The translations under genes were made by a program, and so were the position numbers. From positions 753,401 to 817,400 of the forward strand of contig JAVLUZ010000338.1 of NCBI GenBank assembly GCA_036768485.1: a stretch of DNA of 64,000 nt. Direction: 5' to 3'. This stretch comes from Mermis nigrescens (taxonomy: Eukaryota > Nematoda > Enoplea > Mermithida > Mermithidae). Below the pieces are notes generated by a model, which was not told the origin of the DNA, ran no database searches, and was given only the letters and a program-made list of their open reading frames with translations. Positions 23,718 through 35,515 of the stretch are shown here, one piece after another (the first letter of the stretch is position 1; each line of letters begins with the position of its first letter).

Positions 23718-23964
23718 TGAAAGTTATTTTCTGTCTCGGGAAAACTCGTGTGAGAACCCTGGTGTTAAAAAAGATGAAAAAAATTCATCTTGTATATACC
23801 CTTATGTTAAAAAAGATAGAAAAAATTGATAGGGGTTAAAGTGAACAAGTACCAACGGATGAAATTTTTTTCCGCGCTTTCTTTCAACATGTTCTAAGTA
23901 CTGAGCAAAAAAATTCGCTTTTCTGAAGTTTATTCCCTAGTATTCTGAAAGTACCATATTCTTA

Positions 23965-25308
23965 AGTTAGAAAGAAAGAAAATTTATTCAGTAAAAGTAT
24001 TAAAGAAAACACATAAAAAGTAGGTAAAAACGCATTGTCAATGTGAACATAATACACAATCTGCATAAAACAAAGTATGTGCATAAAGCAACAGATAATG
24101 CAATGGTACCAGGAGCGTAAGGCACAATGCTCTTACATACGCCCCTTAAGATAAACACTAAAATCAATTTCCGAAATCATATTCCTAAAAGCTATTGGGC
24201 TATTACAGTCAACTGTATTCTGCGGGAGAATGTTCCAAATTTTAGCCACCCTGTTTGCAAAGTCATGTTTTCTACAATCTAAACGTGATTGTTTGATGAA
24301 CAGTTTCATGTTATTTACGTATCTAGTACCTCTATCAGCTGCAAGCTCAAAAAATTCATTAAATGTCAATATTTTGTGTTTAACAATTTTAAAGGCAAAG
24401 ACAAGATCAGTGTGGATACGACGGGTTTTGAGTCGTTCTAAGTTTAGAATATTCAATCTTTCATCATACGATAAAGTTTTATTCCAAAATAATTTTTTTT
24501 GTAAATTTTCTTTGTACTTTTTCAAGTTGTGTAATATCTCCAATTTGGTATGGATTCCAGACAACGGATCCGTTTTCAAGGATAGGTCTAACGTATGTTA
24601 TAAAGAAAGCTCTGATCATCAAATTGGTATTTTTTGAGACGAATGTTTTGTGTATTAAGGATGCGACTCTAGCAGCTTTAGACGCAATATTTGTACAATG
24701 GATGCCCGATGATAAATCATAAGATATGTAAATACCAAGGTCCTTCATACAATTTTTGGCATTTTTCAACTCAGATAGACCTAACTTATAGCTCACGTCC
24801 GGATTTCCGTAACCCAAATATAACGTTGCACATTTTTCGTAGCTAATTTTCAGTTGCCATTTTTCGGCCCAAGAATGCAATGAATCAAGATCAGACTGTA
24901 ACAGGATGGAATTTTCTGATTTGTTGAAAATTTTCAAATCATCAGCAGACAGCATTATATTGCTATTTTTAATCGAATCTACTAAATCGTTTATAAAGAT
25001 AAAAAATAACGTGGGACCCAGAACACTTCCTTGAGGAACACCGCTTATTACTGGCAATGAATTAGATATATGACCGTCAATTTTTACCTTCTGTGATCTG
25101 CCTGATAAAAATGATCGAATCCAGTTTAGCAAAACTCCAGAAATTCCCAAATATTCAACTTTCCGTAACAGTTTAGAATGAACAACAGAATCGAAGGCTT
25201 TACAAAAATCTACATAAACTATGTCAGTAGGAATCCGATTATCTAAATTCTTAGTCCAAATATTTTTGCATTTTAGTAATTGAGAATCACACGATTTGTT
25301 TTTGAAGA
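23965..25308 (-). mobile_element. CR1-group retrotransposon B, 3' part
   Basis: The reverse transcriptase reads from KNKSCDSQLLKCK to a C-terminal domain with RRIHTDLVFAFKIVKHK, ending SVYLKGRM. Breaks lie near 24480. The catalytic box reads LSADDLKIF, so the usual aromatic before ADD is a Ser. The 3' end is an AATAAATTTTCTTTCTTTC tail on the - strand. Its 5' continuation lies at 29249-29437, interrupted by element A. Confidence 0.92.
24479..25308 (-). pseudogene. Reverse transcriptase fragment of element B
   Basis: Recognisable RT motifs in order: DFCKAFDSVVHSKLL, GVPQGSVLGPTLFFIFINDL, LSADDLKIF, LYLGYGNPD, then VRPILE and VQRKFTK. Family placement as CR1-like rests on the C-terminal LSYDERL/LELRRL-type region. 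Non-functional: 5' truncated, frameshifted and split. Confidence 0.9.
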
Positions 25309-25433
25309 AGAAGAAGAAAGAAGAAAGAAAATTTATTACTAATACCAACTGTTAAAATACAAAATGACAAGATATATAATAAATGCAATTACGAATTAGT
25401 AAAGGGACATGCGAGTCAATGGAATGACAAGTT

Positions 25434-28182
25434 TTACGCGCGCCCCACAAGATATCTAGATAAATCAAAGTTTGCTAATCTAGATTTAAATATGTTTAGG
25501 TAAGGGGAAGAAACAATGAAGTCAGGAAGATCGTTCCAAACTGCGATGTATTTGTAAAAGAAATCAAACTTTTTTAAATTAGAATGTACAATAGGTATAA
25601 CTAATGTAAATCTATTAATGCTACGGGTAATATTATGATTGAATACAAAAAAATCATCAGCTTCCAAACATGATTTATGACACATGATTTGATACATCAT
25701 ACACAGACAAATCTGCAAGCGTCTTAATTCAAGTCTGCACAATTTAAGTTGTGCTAAACGATCCTCGTAAGAAAGAATATTATATATAACCAAAAATATA
25801 TTTAGTGAATCTACGTTGAACAGCTTCCAGTCTATCTATATCCCTAAGATAAGAGGGGTTCCATACACTGCAACAATACTCTAATAAAGGTCTAACATAA
25901 CAACTATAAGCTTTAACAAGGTTACCTTTATCACGCGAAAAAAATGATTTGCGTATTAAAATACATCTAAAGAAAGCTTTTTTAATCAAAGAATTATAAT
26001 AATCCTTAAATTTTAAATTTCGAGGAATCAAAACTCCTAAATCACGGACAAACGGATCACTAGAAATAATTTCCCCATTTAGTCTATAAACAACTTTTTG
26101 ATTATTATTACCCAAATATAGAACTTGGCTTTTGGTTCGAGAAATAGGTAAATCCCATGCAATTGCCCAGTCAATAATCTTATCTAAATCAGACTGTTAT
26201 AATTTACAGTTACGACTAATATTGAAAATTTTGATATCATCTGCGAACATATAAACCGTACTACAAATATTATCACATATATCATTTATAAAAATCGAAA
26301 AGAGCGTAGGTCCAAGGACACTTCCTTGGACGACACCGCTGGTAACAGGCACATAATCTGAAAAAGACTGATTAACACGAACACATTGGGAACGATTAAA
26401 CAAATAGGCCTTTAACCATGCATACAAATTACCGTTTATTCCATATCCGTTTAACTTAATAAGAAGTTTTTCCATATTTACTTTATCAAAAGCTTTAGAG
26501 AAATCTAAATATATTATATCAACAGTTTCTTTTTTAGCTAATGACTGAATCCATGAAAATTTACACTTTAACAATTGTGTTTCACAAGATTTATTCTTTT
26601 GAAAACCAAATTGAAAAGGAGATATTAGTTTATTAACCTTAAGAAAGTCTAACAATTGACTATTAATAATTCTTTCCATAATTTTGGCAATAGAACAACA
26701 AAGAGAAACGGGCCTGTAATTATCCACTAATGCTGGGTCCCCCTTTTTTAAAATTGGAATAACATGTGCCATGCTCCAAAGCTCGGGAATATTTCCAGAC
26801 AGAAAAGATACAGTGAAAATACTAACTAACGGCTTTATCATTTGAAACGACAATTTTTTAATAAAAAGATTACATATGCCATCGGGGCCAACTGCAATAG
26901 ACTTATTTAGATGGTTAATGGCTTCCAATACGCGATCCTCACTAAAAATAACGTCAGAAAGCGAAAAATCACAGCGCTTCTGAAAAAGAAAATTCGCGTT
27001 AGTAATGTCACTAGAAAACACTGAAGCGAAATAATCATTAAAAATGTTAGCCTTGCGTAATGAATCGGTTATAACATTATTATCAGAAAATGTTAGAGGA
27101 GGAATTTCATTGCGACTTTTTAACCTATTATTTACAAAAGTATATGAAAGCTTTAGGATTATTATTCTTGAACAATTTGTTTTCTTGAGAAGAGAAATAA
27201 TTATGAATAGTTCTAGTTAGAGCCTTACAATGATTTCGATATTTAACTTTAGTTCCTGAAGTTTTACACCTTTTATACTTATCCCATAGAGAACGTTTTT
27301 TAAAAAATAATTTATGTAAGCTTTTAGGGTATTTAAATTTTAATTTAGCCTTAAAAGTAGGTACAAAACTAAAAATAAGAGGATTTAATATACTTAAAAA
27401 AACATTATACATGTCATTAACTGTTGAGCATGTAGAAAAAATGTCAGGCTAAGAAACAGAGGATAAAAAAGTAGCTATACTCTCGTAGTCCGCTTTATTG
27501 AAATTTAAGCAAGGTTTATCTCTATCTTGAAAAGTTCTGGTTAAAATTTCAAAAGAAATCGAATTATGGTCGCTTGTTGAAAAAGGAGGAAGAACCTGGA
27601 TATTAAAAACGTTATATGCCGCAAATACTACATCAATCAAAGTATTATCGTGAGTATTTTCTTTAACTAACTGTTGCAGACCACTAGCTGATAAGTAATC
27701 GAAAAATAATTCGTTTAATGGATTAAATGTAAAAGTACCATGAAACCAATCAATTTTAGGCAAATTTAGATCACCTACTATAATAACGGGATGACAACTA
27801 TTAGTAGCCCATTCAATTAAATTACATATCCGAAGTGCAGTATCAAAATCATACTGAGGAGGTCTATAAACTAACAAACATCTTATAACATCTCCACCTT
27901 TTAAAATTTCAACTACTAAAGTATCAGACACAAACAGAGAAGCAGGAACTTTAACGCATCGAGCATAAAGATAAGGTTTAGCAAAAATTAAACTCCACCT
28001 CCCCGCTTATTCTTACGATCTGATCGGAGAATAAGATAATTTTTTAACGGACATAATAGACTGTCGGAAATAGATTCATTTAACCAGGTTTCACAAAAAA
28101 ATAATATATCGAATTTTGCAGTATTTAAGAGAAAGTGAAGTTCCCCTAACTTATTAACAATACTACGAGAATTACATAGCAA
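25434..28182 (-). pseudogene. ORF2 of element A: APE endonuclease and reverse transcriptase
   Basis: The order of motifs is ILFFCETWLNE (endonuclease, catalytic Glu region), VIIVGDLNLPKIDW, and FSTSDHNSISFE. The RT follows with VGPDGICNLFIKKL, YRPVSLCCSIAKIMERIIN, FSKAFDKVN, VVQGSVLGPTLFSIFIND, MFADDIKIF and RRFTKYIFGYI; the C-terminus ends SRYLVGRA. The active-site FADD is intact. Lesions: frameshift near 27990, stop at 27449, frameshift near 27130, stop at 26197 and frameshift near 25785. Confidence 0.92.
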
Positions 28183-28219
28183 ACATTTGATATTAACAAA
28201 ATAACAGGGGCGAATTTAC

Positions 28220-29071
28220 CTAAATATTAGACGCGTGTTGACCATGTTGAGCACGAAATTTGGGATTAGATGGTTTAGGGGCTGTAGAACGAGGATCATA
28301 GACTCGTACTGTTTTCTTCTTCACACAGTCATCCCTAAAGTCGATATATAGATTAGTCTCGCCCGCGTCCAGTCGTTGGTGCAACTCGTTGTTAAGTTCA
28401 CGCTGACGTTTTTGCTGAAGAAACAACAAATCCGGTCGAGCACGTAATTTCGAGTAGACGTTTGTTGGATTTGCAGGGCGGACAACTTTGTTGATAAGAC
28501 CAATAAAGCGACGTTGAGCACGTGACAAAGAAAGACAAACTTTCAGAAACTGAGGTTTGTCTGAATATTTGGGACCGTCTCTAAAGACCTGCATTATATT
28601 GGCAGATGAAAAATCAGAGTCTTTATTGTAATCATCAATTAAAGATTTAACCGAAACAAGGTCATCGTTAGATTCGGCTGCATTTGACTTTTTTGATTCA
28701 CGTTCTATACCATCTTGAATTAATAAACCTATATCGACGATGCTGGGTGACGTGGAAGCGCCGATTTTTGATTCAATTGAGTTTAGACGAGATTCTAAAG
28801 TAGCCATCTTAGCCGGTAAAGAAGCGAAATTTTCGAACAGGGGTTTACACAAGGAGCAAACGAATGGAAAAGAGTAAGAAGCGTCAATATAGGACGAACT
28901 ATTGAAATATTAAATAAGTGCTGATGGTAGATTAAGGCACTCAGCATGTGCCCACTTATGACATAGTCCACATTGAACAGCCGAAATATGACTATCCGTA
29001 ACTGTCTCCGCGCAAATGACACAAAGACTATTATTGTCATCTTCTGTATTAAGGAGAGTAAAATTTCCCAT
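28220..29071 (-). pseudogene. ORF1 of element A with PHD-type zinc finger
   Basis: The frame opens with ATG at 29071 and ends near 28220, 283 codons. Residues 17-45 carry CVIC...CGLCHKWAHAEC, and a further CSLC follows about 30 residues later: a C4-H-C3 PHD-like finger, a feature described in ORF1 of some CR1-group elements. A coiled-coil-like ATLESRLNSIESKIG follows. An in-frame TAA at 28910-28912 (codon 54) splits the protein in the middle of the finger. Confidence 0.85.
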
Positions 29072-29248
29072 TCGTTGCGGTGGTGATTAAGAGTGTTGAT
29101 TGTTGACGTAAATTTGTGATCCGCGATTTTTACCACCCATAATGTGTATTGTAATAATAATAAGACAAGCCGGTGATCAATTATCGTGACTTGACAATGG
29201 CGACGCGTCGAGCTCTTAATAACTTGGGTAAAAACCAAGTTATTAAGT

Positions 29249-29437
29249 TATCATAAAACCGAATTGCTGTGGGTTCAACAAATTGTTTCGATTAAAATAG
29301 TTTATGATACAATCATTTATTATTGACTCCATAATTTTGCAAAAAATACACGTGAGTGAAATTGGTCTAAAATTTTCTACGGAATGGAGGTTCCCTTTTT
29401 TAAAAACTGTGGTTACCAAGGCTTCTAACCAGGACTT
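29249..29437 (-). mobile_element. CR1-group retrotransposon B, 5' part
   Basis: The - strand reads ...KGNLHSVENFRPISLT and KIMESIINDCIINYF, ending LLNPQQFGF, where element A was inserted. 5' truncated at about 29437. Confidence 0.88.
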
Positions 29438-29544
29438 GTTCTAAGTACTGAGGGAAAAAATCCGCTCTTCTGAAGTTTATTATATAGTATTCATTCTGAT
29501 TCATTCTTATTATTATTATTATTTTTATTATTTATTCATTCTTA

Positions 29545-30108
29545 TTATTCTTATTATTCATTCTCCGTCGAACGGGTTCAAAGAAGGTTTACGAAACGAA
29601 TTTTTAGTGATAAAAAATTCGACATATGCTGCAAGATTACACGAACTTGATCTGGACACTCTTGAACTAAGACGCCTCCATAACGACCTAACATTAGCCT
29701 TTTCTATTATCAAATGTCAAGCTCTTCCTTTCAAGGATTTCTTCACAATTAATTTAAATTCTAATCGAGCAGCAAATTCTTGTAAACTTCTCGTCAATCA
29801 TGTAAATAAAAATTGCAGAAAATTTGATTTTTGCAATCGAATTATTCCTATCTGGAATTCTCTACCTGAACAGATTATAAGTGCTCCAAATAGACACGTT
29901 TTTCTGACTAAACTTAAAAGATTAAACCTTTCTAAATTTCTTAAAGGGGCGTAAGTAAGAGCAGTTTTTCCTATTGCCTTTACGTTTACCCTGCTTCGTC
30001 ATACTTAATTTGTTTTGTCTTTCATGTATTTTCATTTTCGTTCATTCGTCTTATCCATGTATGTTAATATTTTCTTTCGACTCAGCGAATAAATTGTTGT
30101 TGTTGTAA
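29545..30108 (+). mobile_element. CR1-group 3' end, + strand
   Basis: C-terminal part of an RT ORF (LHELDLDTLELRRLHNDLT through RLNLSKFLKGA, stop near 29954), followed by a 3' UTR ending AATAAATTGTTGTTGTTGT. 5' truncated. A TTATT/ATTATTATT microsatellite precedes it (29495-29560). Confidence 0.88.
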
Positions 30109-30512
30109 AAAAAGTAGGTACCATATTCTTAACTTACTCCAGGTTTACGATTACAAAATGCTCAAAAACTCGTTTTGGGCCTCGCCATTTTATGTAAAAT
30201 GGACTTTCAGCAAAAAACATCGGCTTTTCATAATGAGCACTAAATCTTAAAACATTCTGCGTACTCCTTCAAAAACGTTAAAATAGAATTCGGAATGTGT
30301 AAAAAATTTTACTTAATGTTTACATTGTGAATTAAATCGGTCACTTCAATTCAGTGTTGCCAACTCTGAAAAGACCAACCGGCCATACCAACATATAAAA
30401 CCGGACAAAACCGGACATGAGCGCAGTAAAATTCCGGCCAAAACCGGACAAACAATGTATACACTTGATAAATAACAAGGTGGCTGAAATTTATTCAAAT
30501 TAACTATTGCAC

Positions 30513-32110
30513 TTAATTATCTATCACATTAAACGCATTTTGCACATTAAGCAAGGCCTTATCAGAAAGTGATAAGGATTTATCAAGGCATACAATATCA
30601 TCATCACAAATGCTACGACCGTACATTGTAGTGTTAAATAATTTGAGCATTGGATCAGTAACAGTAAAGGTGCAACAATTCTCGTCCTTCCAACATAGTA
30701 AAAAACGAACACGTAATAAAGCATCAGTAGTTTTGACATCTAAGCGATTTCGTAGTTTGGTCTTCAGCAAATTTAATACAGAAAAAGCACGTTCAACGCT
30801 AGCATTAGAAAAGGGAAGACTTAAAGCAGACAATGCAAATGAAGTAATGTTTTGAAAGCGCTGACACGTCAGTACACTCATCAACAATTAACAAAAAATA
30901 CACGCTCTTACGAACATCTTCAACCAACTCGGCCCGCAGTGCAGGACTTAAAACCGACGTGATCAAAGCAGTACACTTCGTACGGTGCAACTAAACAAAC
31001 AGACATCAAAAAAGTTCAACATTCAAGGCTTTAAGGCTTATATCAAAATTAGAATATAATTTTTTAAAAAATCAGCTGTTGACAAACAAACTTTGGTCAG
31101 ATTTATATAGGGTAGTATTCATCAATTTTCAATGATACTTTACATTAATGAATTCTTCATGACTGTTCTCCCAATTGAAACAAATTCGTTAAAATTGAGA
31201 ACAATGGGTTAAAATAAAATCGGTTTTAAATAAGTAAGCCACCCTGTATTCTAGAAGCAGTAAGTATGATTAAGACAATTGCGCCTATTCACATTATTGT
31301 CTCCAACAACCAAATGATTAGGCGATAACCGCTTAACCATTTCACCGAGATGATCAATTGTAAGTATGAAGGAATGTTCAACGATAAATACTGCTAAATT
31401 TAATTCAGATTTCTTAACTGCCGCAGTAGAGCTTCGCCTCATAGGCGTAGCCAGAATTTTCGCCAGGGTAGGGGAATTCCAAAAAATTTTTTCCGTCTAA
31501 AAAACGCGTAAAACGCGCGGGACCGTTAGATAACGTGTTTTTGGGCTTTTCACATCATCCTGCACGATTTAAGCCATTAAAAAATAAATTTTCTCAAAAA
31601 ATTTTTCATGTTTCTAACGGAAAAATGCTTCTTATGCGCGCGAAGCGCTAATTTTTTGATTTCCCACCAATAAAACGGTAGAAACTGCCAAATAATAGAA
31701 TAAGCCGGCGCGAAGAACCGAATTTTTCGATTTTTCATCGCATAACAGCATCATGCAACCATATTGCTCACTTTTTGAAAATGTAAAAATTTTCCCCAGG
31801 GGGAATTCCCCCCTCCCCCACTGGCTACGCCAGTGGCTCGCCTGCTCTTTTCGATATGTAAATCCGAGGGCACTCGTTAATGGGCGCAGGTGTTCACAAC
31901 TTTCAAAGTCACTAATGGCTTTAATGTGCTTGGCCGTTTTAACATGATCAAGAAGAGCATTGCGTTTTGGGCGTAGATTAGCAGAACATAATTTACAGTG
32001 AGCAGAACCGTCTGAGCTTTCTACTAGCCACAATTTGAAATTTGGTTCCCGAAGCCAAGACTTGACAAATGCGTGAGTTCGGACTTGCGTTTCTTTTTAA
32101 CCGGTGATGG
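30513..32110 (-). pseudogene. hAT transposase, disrupted
   Basis: Read right to left: a BED-type finger (CKLCSANLRPKRNALLDH then VKTAKH) within 31837-32090; interruption by a ~395-bp MITE; KKSELNLAVFIVEHSF at about 31400; a segment with LLIVDECTDVSALSKHY (first catalytic Asp region) near 30880-30930; then directly, in another frame, the C-terminal dimerisation domain LPFSNASVERAFSVLNLLKT (30760-30830). The catalytic core between these two is deleted, so it cannot be active. Confidence 0.9.
31441..31836. mobile_element. hAT-like MITE (CATAGGCGTAGCCAG), nested in the transposase
   Basis: Ends CATAGGCGTAGCCAG and CTGGCTACGCCAGTG, flanks CTTCGCCT / GCTCGCCT (6 of 8). It has a weak hairpin GCGCGAAGCGC at ~31637. 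It separates the BED finger from the rest of the transposase. Confidence 0.8.
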
Positions 32111-32589
32111 CATAGTTGACTAGAATTATACCCTGAAAAGCAGCGATCAGTTTACATAGGTAAAAAACCAATAGCGAGTGACAAACAAAGTACAGAATTA
32201 CATAAAGTACAAAGACACAACATGAGGCGAGTACTGACTGAATAGCAAGTGATTTGACGACTTAATGTGTAAGTAGTAAAGTTAGAGGTGAACAAGGTCG
32301 AGCAATATTGAGAAGGTATGCGGAGAGGATGATTAGCCACTAGCCAGTGTGTGTGGTGTGTATGGTTACTTCCTACAGTAAGCAAATGTGAAACAAGAAC
32401 ATGCAGCATGGCAATAACCTGATTCAGACAAAATTTTAAAACCGGACAAAAGCGGACCAACTGCTCAAAAAACCGGACATCGAAAACCGGCCATGACCGT
32501 CGACCGGATAAAACCGGACATCAAGCCTGAAAACCAACCGGACACATAAATGTCCGGTTTCCGGTCATGTTGGCAACCCTGCTTCAATT

Positions 32590-33930
32590 CATTATTCATC
32601 AATCATGATAAGCACAGTAATCTTGTCTAATATTTTTAAACTTACGCCCGTATACACTTGATCTTCAAGCTCTATTAGTGCACTCAATTCTGTAACCAAA
32701 TCTAATCCTCTCCAATCTCAACGCAAATCTGTTAATTCCTCACTCATAAATATTCTCACACGTCTTACGACCATATATAAATATATATTTTCAAGTATTT
32801 GTGTTTGCATTTAGGACCTTCAAACCGCTTTTCATAAAATAAAAATTTTAAACCCACTCGAGATCAAAATGCTCCTCTTATGCACTAATTTCCTCCTTTT
32901 TCACTCCATATGATAGGTTTAAAAAAAGAACGAACATTTAAAAAAAGAACGCTTGCTCGCTTACTAATATGTATGTAGCTGTACCACGTATGTAATGCTA
33001 TTGCTTCGGGGAGACGATAGATAGAATTTTATTGAATGAAGACCAGTAGATATAGTTTATTCCACAGAAACCTTGTGCATCGATCACAATTTCTGAATCG
33101 GTGCAAAGCGATTACAAAAGCGGTTTAACTGAAGCAAACATCACGATACTGCGCATAACAAGTGATATGCATAGGAAGTTTTTTGTACCTTCACAAAATC
33201 GTACATATGTACATATAACAGTAGGCTGCCTAAGAGCCACTTTTGCAGCTACTCGATTGAGTGCCGAAAGTTGATTTCTATGCACAAGGTTTCGTGAAAT
33301 AGACTATATAGGTTTGTACCAGACAGTTCGTTTTTATCCCACTGCGTGAAAATCGCCCGGAGATTGAATTCCATCGTCTCTTCAATTTGTCTACAGCACG
33401 ATCGACGCCCTTCTTATTACCTACTTTGGCTGAAAAGCTTGGGAGATATAAGATATTACACAAACAAGAATTTTCTGTCGACGAGGGCATTCATGCACTT
33501 AAAGAAAAACATACAGGATGTATATATTATCTGTATCACATAGTCTTACGAATTTTTCAGATTTTTTTCACACGTTAACTGATATACGTAAGGCTTAACG
33601 CGAGCGATAATAGAGATAGTTGCTCTTCAACAGTTGAAAATCAATTGGTCAAAATTGATAAACTCAAAATTGTATTAGGCAAGCACTTAGTGAAGCTATG
33701 TTATAAGTTTGAGAAAGATTACTGTAGATTCCTTCATGTAAACGAGCGTCTAAAGAGAAGAGAGACTGCCACCCGGTGCATGTAGAAATCATAGCCACCG
33801 TAATAGATTTTTGTTGTTGTTTTTTTCGCTAATTGCTTCCCATTAGTGATCTTTCGACGTGCTTAATCCTTAATTCTTGCTTAGGCTTAGTGAACGCGAA
33901 AAGAGAAGCCAGTAATGAATACCTATTTAC
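32590..33930. other. Unassigned intergenic DNA
   Basis: Small open frames exist around 33280-33580 on both strands but have no recognisable motif or splice context. Confidence 0.35.
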
Positions 33931-34457
33931 TAGTGATCGACCGGGGCGACTTTTTCGGCCTGGGCTGAAAAAAATCCCCGGCGGCCGGGGTCAGACAAGG
34001 GAAATATTATTGCATGACACATACTTGGAGTGGGCATAGGAAAAGAAATAATGAGCGACTGCTCCATTCAGTAGTAAATGGCAAGCGCAAGGTTAGGTGC
34101 GCCTTTTCATATCAAGTTTTATTACTATTTATGGCACTAGAAACAAAGTTAGTCCAGTATTTCATTGGCTGAATCATCAATAAAGTCTATGTCGCTGCTA
34201 TTAGCACACTCTAATCATTTGAATCTTCGCTACTGCTACTGCTGCTGTAGCGATTGGATGCAATAGGTATTGAATGTAATAAATGAAACATCACACATTC
34301 CCATAAGGTGGGAGGGGTATTTACTCCCCTCAGGGTCCATGACACAAGTCACTGTCAGACGATTTTTGGTGAAAAGCTTTTGATTTTTTTGAACTTAATT
34401 TTTTAGTATGGCAAAAGTGTACCTAACTATTAGAATTTCACGAAGTGATACATTATT
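33931..34457 (+). repeat. Left arm of a large inverted repeat (pair at 39180-39748)
   Basis: TAGTGATCGACCGGGGCGAC at the outer edge, then a (CTG)-like GCTACTGCTACTGCTGCTG tract and TCACTGTCAGACGATTTTTG. The arm is split by a CR1 fragment and resumes at 35515-35575. Confidence 0.9.
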
Positions 34458-35515
34458 TTAATAATATAATACTTTATTCGGAAAAAACACATGGGTAAAA
34501 CAAAAGTCGCAAGGAAAATAAAATAAAATGCCAAATGTCCAGGACACACAGGCAAATAGATTGCGCTCACGTGTGCCCCATCAAAAAATTCCCGAAATCA
34601 ACCTTTTTCAAATTTCTCTTAAGGGTCTCAAGATTTGGAGAACTTCGAATATATTGTGGAAGATCGTTCCAAATTCTAGCTGATCTAGTAGCAAAACAAT
34701 ACTTTTTACAATCAAGTCGAAATTTTTCTAAATAGATCTGATTTGCAAATGCATTTCTAGTACGCGAATGACCATAAAACTTATAAAAATCTTCAGAAGG
34801 CAAGAGATTATTGTGAATAATATTATACGTAACAATTAAATCAAAATAAATTCTACGGAGTTCAAGCCTCTCTAAATTTAAGGCTTTTAACCTTTCATCT
34901 TAAGAAAGTCCCATATATCCAATTAACCTTTTAGTAAATTTTTGCTGTACCCTTTCAACCCTGTTGATATCAGAAAGCAAATAGGGTCTCCAAACAGTTG
35001 GAGCATACTCTACGAAAGGCCGAATATAATTCTTAAAAGCAAGAACCAACATTTTAGGATCACGTGATTCAAAACATTTGAAAATCAAAGCACTCATTTT
35101 CAGAGCCTTTGCTGATATACTAGTACAATGACAACTAGATGATAAGTTTGTTGTTAAGGAAACACCTAAATCTCGAATTGAGGAACCTGCATCAGATACC
35201 AAAACATGGTTTATGTGATATGTAACTTTAGGATTAGCATAACCTAGATATAACACGGAACATTTAGGGAGAGATATGCTTAATTGATTTTCTTCAGACC
35301 AGGAAACCAGCTTATCTAAATCTTTTTGCAACAAAGTATAATTTTGAGAAAAATTAAAGAGCTTTAAATCATCAGCAAAGAAAAAGACTTCACTATGCTC
35401 AACAGCTTGAACAAAATCGTTTACAAACAACAGAAATAAAGAGGGACCTAAAACGCTAACCTTGAGGTACGCCAATAATAACTGGTTTTCTATCAGAAAG
35501 AGCGCCGAAAATTTT
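34458..35515 (-). mobile_element. CR1-group fragment in the left arm
   Basis: RT palm to C-terminus: LFVNDFVQAVEHSEVFFFADDLKLF, here with intact FADD, then YLGYANPKV, VERVQQKFTKRLIGYMG, and in another frame a C-terminal segment ending DFGNFLMGHT (34567-34803). 5' truncated. The 3' boundary is AT-rich near 34458. Confidence 0.88.

Larger units (their letters stand above)
23205..23860. mobile_element. Long-TIR element with minisatellite and tRNA-like cargo
   Basis: Inverted ends of about 60 bp: CTTGTTCACTTTAACCCCTA at 23209 and its inverse TAGGGGTTAAAGTGAACAAG near 23832, continuing inward through CTTTTTTAACAT and GGGTATATAC. Inside are minisatellite array 2 and the tRNA-like segment. No ORF. 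Confidence 0.85.
25309..29248 (-). mobile_element. CR1-group retrotransposon A, nearly full length, inserted into element B
   Basis: Transcribed right to left. It has a ~180-bp 5' leader, ORF1 (29071-28220), ORF2 with endonuclease and RT (28182-25434), a short 3' UTR and a TTTC/TTC tail at ~25310-25335. The boundary precisely interrupts element B's RT between QQFGF and KNKSC. Several stops and frameshifts make it inactive. At its 5' boundary lies a 12-bp perfect inverted repeat (29216-29246). Confidence 0.9.
30352..32581 (-). mobile_element. hAT transposon with TIRs, TSD and a broken transposase
   Basis: TIRs CAGTGTTGCCAAC and, inverted, CAGGGTTGCCAAC; perfect TSD CTTCAATT (30344-30351, 32582-32589). 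Both ends carry clusters of (AA)CCGGACA / CCGGCCA, probably subterminal transposase binding sites. This is the only element in the window combining hAT ends with hAT coding sequence, so it is a model for what mobilised other families, though its TIR differs from theirs. Confidence 0.93.
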
